Below the pieces are notes generated by a model, which had not been told where the DNA came from, did no database searches, and was given only the letters and a program-made list of their open reading frames with translations. Of a stretch of DNA of 8,681 nt, positions 6,409-8,681 are shown piece after piece. The DNA is from Acidimicrobiales bacterium. GTDB lineage: Bacteria > Actinomycetota > Acidimicrobiia > Acidimicrobiales > CADCSY01. The stretch's first letter is position 1. Each line of letters begins with the position of its first letter. Location: contig JAUJLZ010000067.1 in assembly GCA_030447125.1 (NCBI GenBank), positions 1 through 8,681 on the forward strand, written 5' to 3'. Position numbers and translations under genes: made by a program.

Positions 6409-6684
6409 CTATGGTGCTTTCGTGCGCTTCCTTTTCACCTGCATGAGGCGGCGCAGCTCCACGGCGCCAACCGGGCAGGCTCGTCCCGACTCCCTGCGGT
6501 CCACACCAGCGGCGGCAAGCGCTTCGGCGACCCGCTGAAGGCTGACCCCGAGGCGGCGCGCGATCTCCTTCTGCGTCACGCCGCTCCGGTAGAGCTCTGC
6601 CACCGCCTCCGGATCCGGGTCGCTTTGCTTCCGCCAGCCAGTGAACGGGCGGAAAGGAAGCGGCGAGCCGTCGTCTGGGGCCAT
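6409..6684 (-). CDS. Small helix-turn-helix DNA-binding protein (Hin/resolvase-type HTH)
   Basis: A 91-residue protein whose centre (about 26-60) is a homeodomain-like HTH of the kind found at the C-terminus of Hin-type resolvases: AVAELYRSGVTQKEIARRLG, then VSLQRVAEALAAAGVDRR. No recombinase catalytic domain is attached. A basic tail (VKRKRTK) ends it. I chose ATG 6684, preceded by GGTGAG; in-frame GTGs a few codons upstream are possible, and the frame is open to 6780 without recognisable content. It lies 123 bases upstream of mbtH on the same strand and has a 16-bp palindrome in front of its start, so a local, possibly self-regulating repressor or activator is plausible. It could equally belong to the mobile DNA to its right. 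Confidence 0.7.
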   Translation of the reverse strand: MAPDDGSPLPFRPFTGWRKQSDPDPEAVAELYRSGVTQKEIARRLGVSLQRVAEALAAAGVDRRESGRACPVGAVELRRLMQVKRKRTKAP

Positions 6685-6700
6685 GAGGCTCACCGTGACC

Positions 6701-6716
6701 GCAGCCGATCGGCTGC
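6701..6716. promoter_or_regulatory. 16-bp perfect palindrome, candidate operator of the HTH gene
   Basis: GCAGCCGATCGGCTGC reads identically on both strands. It lies 16 bases upstream of the chosen start codon of the HTH gene, where a dimeric regulator bound there would block transcription or translation initiation. No other copy was noticed in the window. Confidence 0.45.
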
Positions 6717-6747
6717 TCGTCCGCCAGCGCTCGTTAGGCCCGTGATG

Positions 6748-6766
6748 AGGATCTGTGCAGGATCCT
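6748..6766. repeat. Short inverted repeat between recombinase and HTH gene
   Basis: AGGATC (6748-6753) and GATCCT (6761-6766) form a 6-bp stem with a seven-base loop, about 50 bases after the recombinase stop. It could be a weak terminator or a binding site. No T-run follows on either strand. Confidence 0.25.
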
Positions 6767-6814
6767 GAACGCGGCCGCACCTCTTGTGTTGGGCCTCCAA
6801 CCGGGCGGTCTTCC

Positions 6815-7755
6815 TCAGCGGGGTGTTCCTCGACGCCGGGCGGGATCGAGGCGGGCAGTAGCCTCGGCCACCGCCTCGAAAGTGGGCTTGGCGTAGAGGT
6901 TGAGGGTCTTGACGCTCCCGTGACGGCTCTTGGTCATGAGCAGCGGGCCGGGGACGCCAGCCTCCGCCAGGTGGGTCAGCCGGCTGTGGCGGAGCTGGTG
7001 CAGCGTCCAGCCGCCGCTGGCCACGCGGAAGACCTCGGCCGCTCTCCGGTACGACAGCCGGGCCCGGCCGGTGCCGGGCGCAGCGTCGGCGGCCGCCGGC
7101 TGGCGGGACGGGACGGGCGCCAGGCTGGAGATGAACAACGGCCCGTCGGCCCGCCCGGCGAGGTAGCGAGGGAGCAGCCGCGCCGTGGCGGTCTCCCACC
7201 CGATCGGCTCGGCGTTTCCTCCCTTGCCGATGACCATGGCCCGCTTGTTGGCCATGTCGAGGTCTCCGACGTCGAGCAGGAGGATCTCCTGGGCCCGGGC
7301 TGCGGTCTCGTAGAGCATCCGCCACAGGACCCGCTCCCGCAGCGAGTGGCTAGGGGCGCCTAGGAACGCCTCGAGCTCCTCGAGGGCGATGGCCCGGGTC
7401 CGCCCGACCTGCACCCGGTCGGCTCGCTCCCGATGGCGCTCGAGGCCCACAGCAGGCGACACCCCCACCCAGCCCTGGCGGGCGCAGTAGGCGAAGAACG
7501 ACCCGAGGGTGGCCACCACCCGGTTCCAGGTCTTCGCCGCCGCCTTGCTGTGGCGGGAGCGCAGAAAGGACCGGAGGTCGTCCCGGGTGATGCTGGCCAC
7601 CTCGACGTCGGTCCCGAGATCCGCAGCCAGGGCCGCCAGGGTGAGCTCGTAGACCCGGCGGGTGGTCACCGCCAAGTCCCGTCGACGAGGAACACCTCCA
7701 CCGCCGGGCCAAGGGCGACGCTGGTGGGGCGAGGCAGACGGGCGAGGGAGCTCAC
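6815..7755 (-). pseudogene. Tyrosine recombinase/integrase, probably frameshifted near its N-terminus
   Basis: Reconstituted length is 313 residues. The catalytic domain is complete: Arg154 in ETAARAQEILLLDV, Lys178 in IGKGG, His253/Arg256/His257 in LHQLRHSRLTHL, His279 in SRHGS and the nucleophile Tyr288 in LNLYAKP. The core-binding domain (about 30-110) contains VTTRRVYELTLAALA and a long basic helix. Translation from GTG 7755, the only start after an in-frame TGA, gives VSSLARLPRP...AVEVFLVD, a typical integrase beginning, then hits TGA at 7668-7666. The continuation DLAVTTRRVYELT lies in another frame; one extra C at the 7680/7681 junction (GACGGGAC to GACCGGGAC) would join them. Alternatively GTG 7669, overlapping that TGA as GTGA, may restart translation and give a protein about 29 residues shorter. 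The frame is open upstream to 8335, but that part only shadows the next gene. Such enzymes integrate or excise mobile elements or resolve dimers. Confidence 0.82.
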
Positions 7756-7784
7756 CTGGCGTCAGCGCCCGCGACCACGCTGAT

Positions 7785-7797
7785 CGGGGCCTCCCCG
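7785..7797. terminator. Small GC hairpin in the gap before the recombinase gene
   Basis: CGGGG (7785-7789) pairs perfectly with CCCCG (7793-7797) around a three-base loop. It falls in the 53-base gap between the unknown gene and the recombinase start. It has no T-run, and its function is uncertain. Confidence 0.25.
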
Positions 7798-7808
7798 CGG
7801 TGTCAGCT

Positions 7809-8504
7809 TCACCAGCCCTCTTCGTCGTCGGGGACAGGCTGGAGCAGAGGGCCGGCCACTGCGTCGGGGTCGAGGCGGATGAACACCTCACCGGCGCCGT
7901 CGACCCGCACGATGCCGGTGGCCTCCCAGCCGTAGCGACGGACCCGCAGCGCGCCGAGGGTCGGGTCGCCCCAGTCGCTCGGGGCGTCGTCGACGGCCGG
8001 TTGCTCATCGAGGACATCGAAGCCGAGACCGGCCAGATGGGCCGCCATGTGGTCGACGGCTTCGTACTCCCAGCCCCGTTGCTGGCGTCCCGGCGCCGGC
8101 AGCGGGTCGCCGGCCAACAGACCGCTGTAGAGCGCCAGGTCCTTGCGCTGGAGCGAGGCCCCGTCGAAGTCCCGGCGGATCCGCTCGGGCACCCAGGCCT
8201 GGTAGAGCTCGGCGTCGTGTTCGTAGCCGGCGTCGAGCAACTCCAGCCAGGACCCGCTGATGTAGGTGCGCTCCACCTCCTCGGCCACCTCGTCGAGGGT
8301 GAAGAACTCCCGGGAGGTGATGGTGGCGTGGCCACCGCTGGGCTGGTCGTGGTCGTCGTAGCGCACGCTGCGGCGCATGGTCACGAGCGTCCAGTTGGCG
8401 GGCGATCGGAACAGCCAGCAGCGGTCGACCAGCTCTCGGCCCGCCCAGCTGCGCTCCAGGTCGGCCTGGGCCATGCCCCAGCCGTCGATCTGCAACTGAC
8501 CCAT
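7809..8504 (-). CDS. Hypothetical protein, 231 aa, acidic, no recognised domain
   Basis: I do not recognise this family. The start is ATG 8504, with AGGAAGG seven bases upstream; a longer frame to ATG 8549 exists without a ribosome site. The sequence is soluble-looking: no signal peptide or membrane segment, many Asp/Glu, and many aromatic residues (WGMAQADLERSW, SPANWTLVTMRRSVRYDDHD). The middle holds FTLDEVAEEVERTYISGSW, a predicted helix, and the end has alternating beta-like stretches (LGALRVRRYGWEATGIVRV, GEVFIRL). It precedes the recombinase by 53 bases on the same strand, so they may be co-transcribed. Codon use and frame integrity look like a real gene; function is unknown. Confidence 0.75.
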   Translation of the reverse strand: MGQLQIDGWGMAQADLERSWAGRELVDRCWLFRSPANWTLVTMRRSVRYDDHDQPSGGHATITSREFFTLDEVAEEVERTYISGSWLELLDAGYEHDAELYQAWVPERIRRDFDGASLQRKDLALYSGLLAGDPLPAPGRQQRGWEYEAVDHMAAHLAGLGFDVLDEQPAVDDAPSDWGDPTLGALRVRRYGWEATGIVRVDGAGEVFIRLDPDAVAGPLLQPVPDDEEGW

Positions 8505-8681
8505 GGCGCTTCCTTCCTCGGCATGTGAGGGCGAGATGGCAGTAAACATGTCGGTGTCACCTTACGCCGGGGGTGCGACATCTCCCGGGATCCCAAGGGC
8601 GGCCATGGGAGGCTCCGCAGTAAAAGGGGCATTTACTGCGGACTGCCGCATTTACGTGAGGCTCTGCTTCTTTCTGCGTGG
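8505..8681. other. Upstream region of the unknown gene, with GCAGTAAA-type repeats
   Basis: No gene is seen to the right edge. The region contains GCAGTAAA at 8539-8546 and 8617-8624, its reverse complement TTTACTGC at 8632-8639, and GCATTTAC at 8629-8636 and 8648-8655. These AT-containing units stand out in GC-rich DNA and may be binding sites for a regulator or for the recombinase. The promoter of the unknown gene should lie here but cannot be assigned. Confidence 0.45.
8615..8641. repeat. Perfect 10-bp inverted repeat with 7-nt spacer
   Basis: CCGCAGTAAA (8615-8624) and TTTACTGCGG (8632-8641) are exact reverse complements around AGGGGCA. The arm and spacer sizes resemble the core site of a tyrosine recombinase (two arm sites around a 6-8 bp crossover region). 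It could also be an operator or an RNA hairpin; no T-run suggests a terminator. Confidence 0.6.

Noticed and set aside
6685..6780. Longer form (123 aa) of the HTH protein
   Set aside because: The extra residues have no pattern, would run through the palindrome, and ATG 6684 has a ribosome site.
7756..8335. N-terminal extension of the recombinase frame to 506 residues
   Set aside because: The extension is rich in Ser, Pro, Arg and Thr, has no domain, and overlaps the better-supported 231-aa gene in another frame. The true integrase start signal is at 7755.
1..8681. CRISPR arrays, tRNA or rRNA genes, including a tRNA attachment site near the recombinase
   Set aside because: No regularly spaced repeats and no tRNA-like or rRNA-like sequence were seen on either strand.

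Overview
The window is a GC-rich stretch, probably actinobacterial. The evidence is strong G/C bias at third codon positions, several GTG starts, an IS256-type transposase end, and an MbtH-like protein beside NRPS genes. The species cannot be named from the sequence. The centre is a compact, apparently undescribed nonribosomal-peptide-type locus. It is flanked by mobile-DNA debris: an IS256-family transposase tail on the left, and a frameshifted tyrosine recombinase with an unknown partner gene on the right.

Layout. Bases 1-245 hold the C-terminal end of a transposase, with a likely IS end near 369-392. Bases 530-4953 (+ strand) hold an adenylation-thiolation (A-T) protein, a condensation (C) domain in the same frame separated from it by a single TGA, and a fold-type-I PLP enzyme joined to the C domain by a GTGA start/stop overlap. 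A convergent minus-strand pair at 6285-4990 encodes an MbtH-like protein followed by an LDH2-family NAD(P)H oxidoreductase. Further right, all on the minus strand, are a small Hin-type helix-turn-helix protein (6684-6409) with a 16-bp perfect palindrome just upstream, a tyrosine recombinase (7755-6815) that looks frameshifted after codon 25, and a 231-aa protein I do not recognise (8504-7809). Near the right edge is a perfect 10-bp inverted repeat around a 7-nt spacer.

How the genes may work together (inference). The A domain has Gly where amino-acid-activating domains carry the Asp that binds the substrate amino group. It therefore probably activates a carboxylic acid without an ordinary alpha-amino group, such as an alpha-keto or alpha-hydroxy acid. 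The PLP enzyme could make a keto acid (or cyclic imine) from an amino acid, the LDH2 enzyme could reduce it, MbtH would support the A domain, and the C domain would transfer the T-bound acyl group to an unknown acceptor. No thioesterase, second T domain, transporter or resistance gene is present, so the pathway is incomplete here, uses partners elsewhere, or is decaying. The in-frame TGA between T and C, where the linker and first C motif are still readable beyond the stop, is the most striking single feature.
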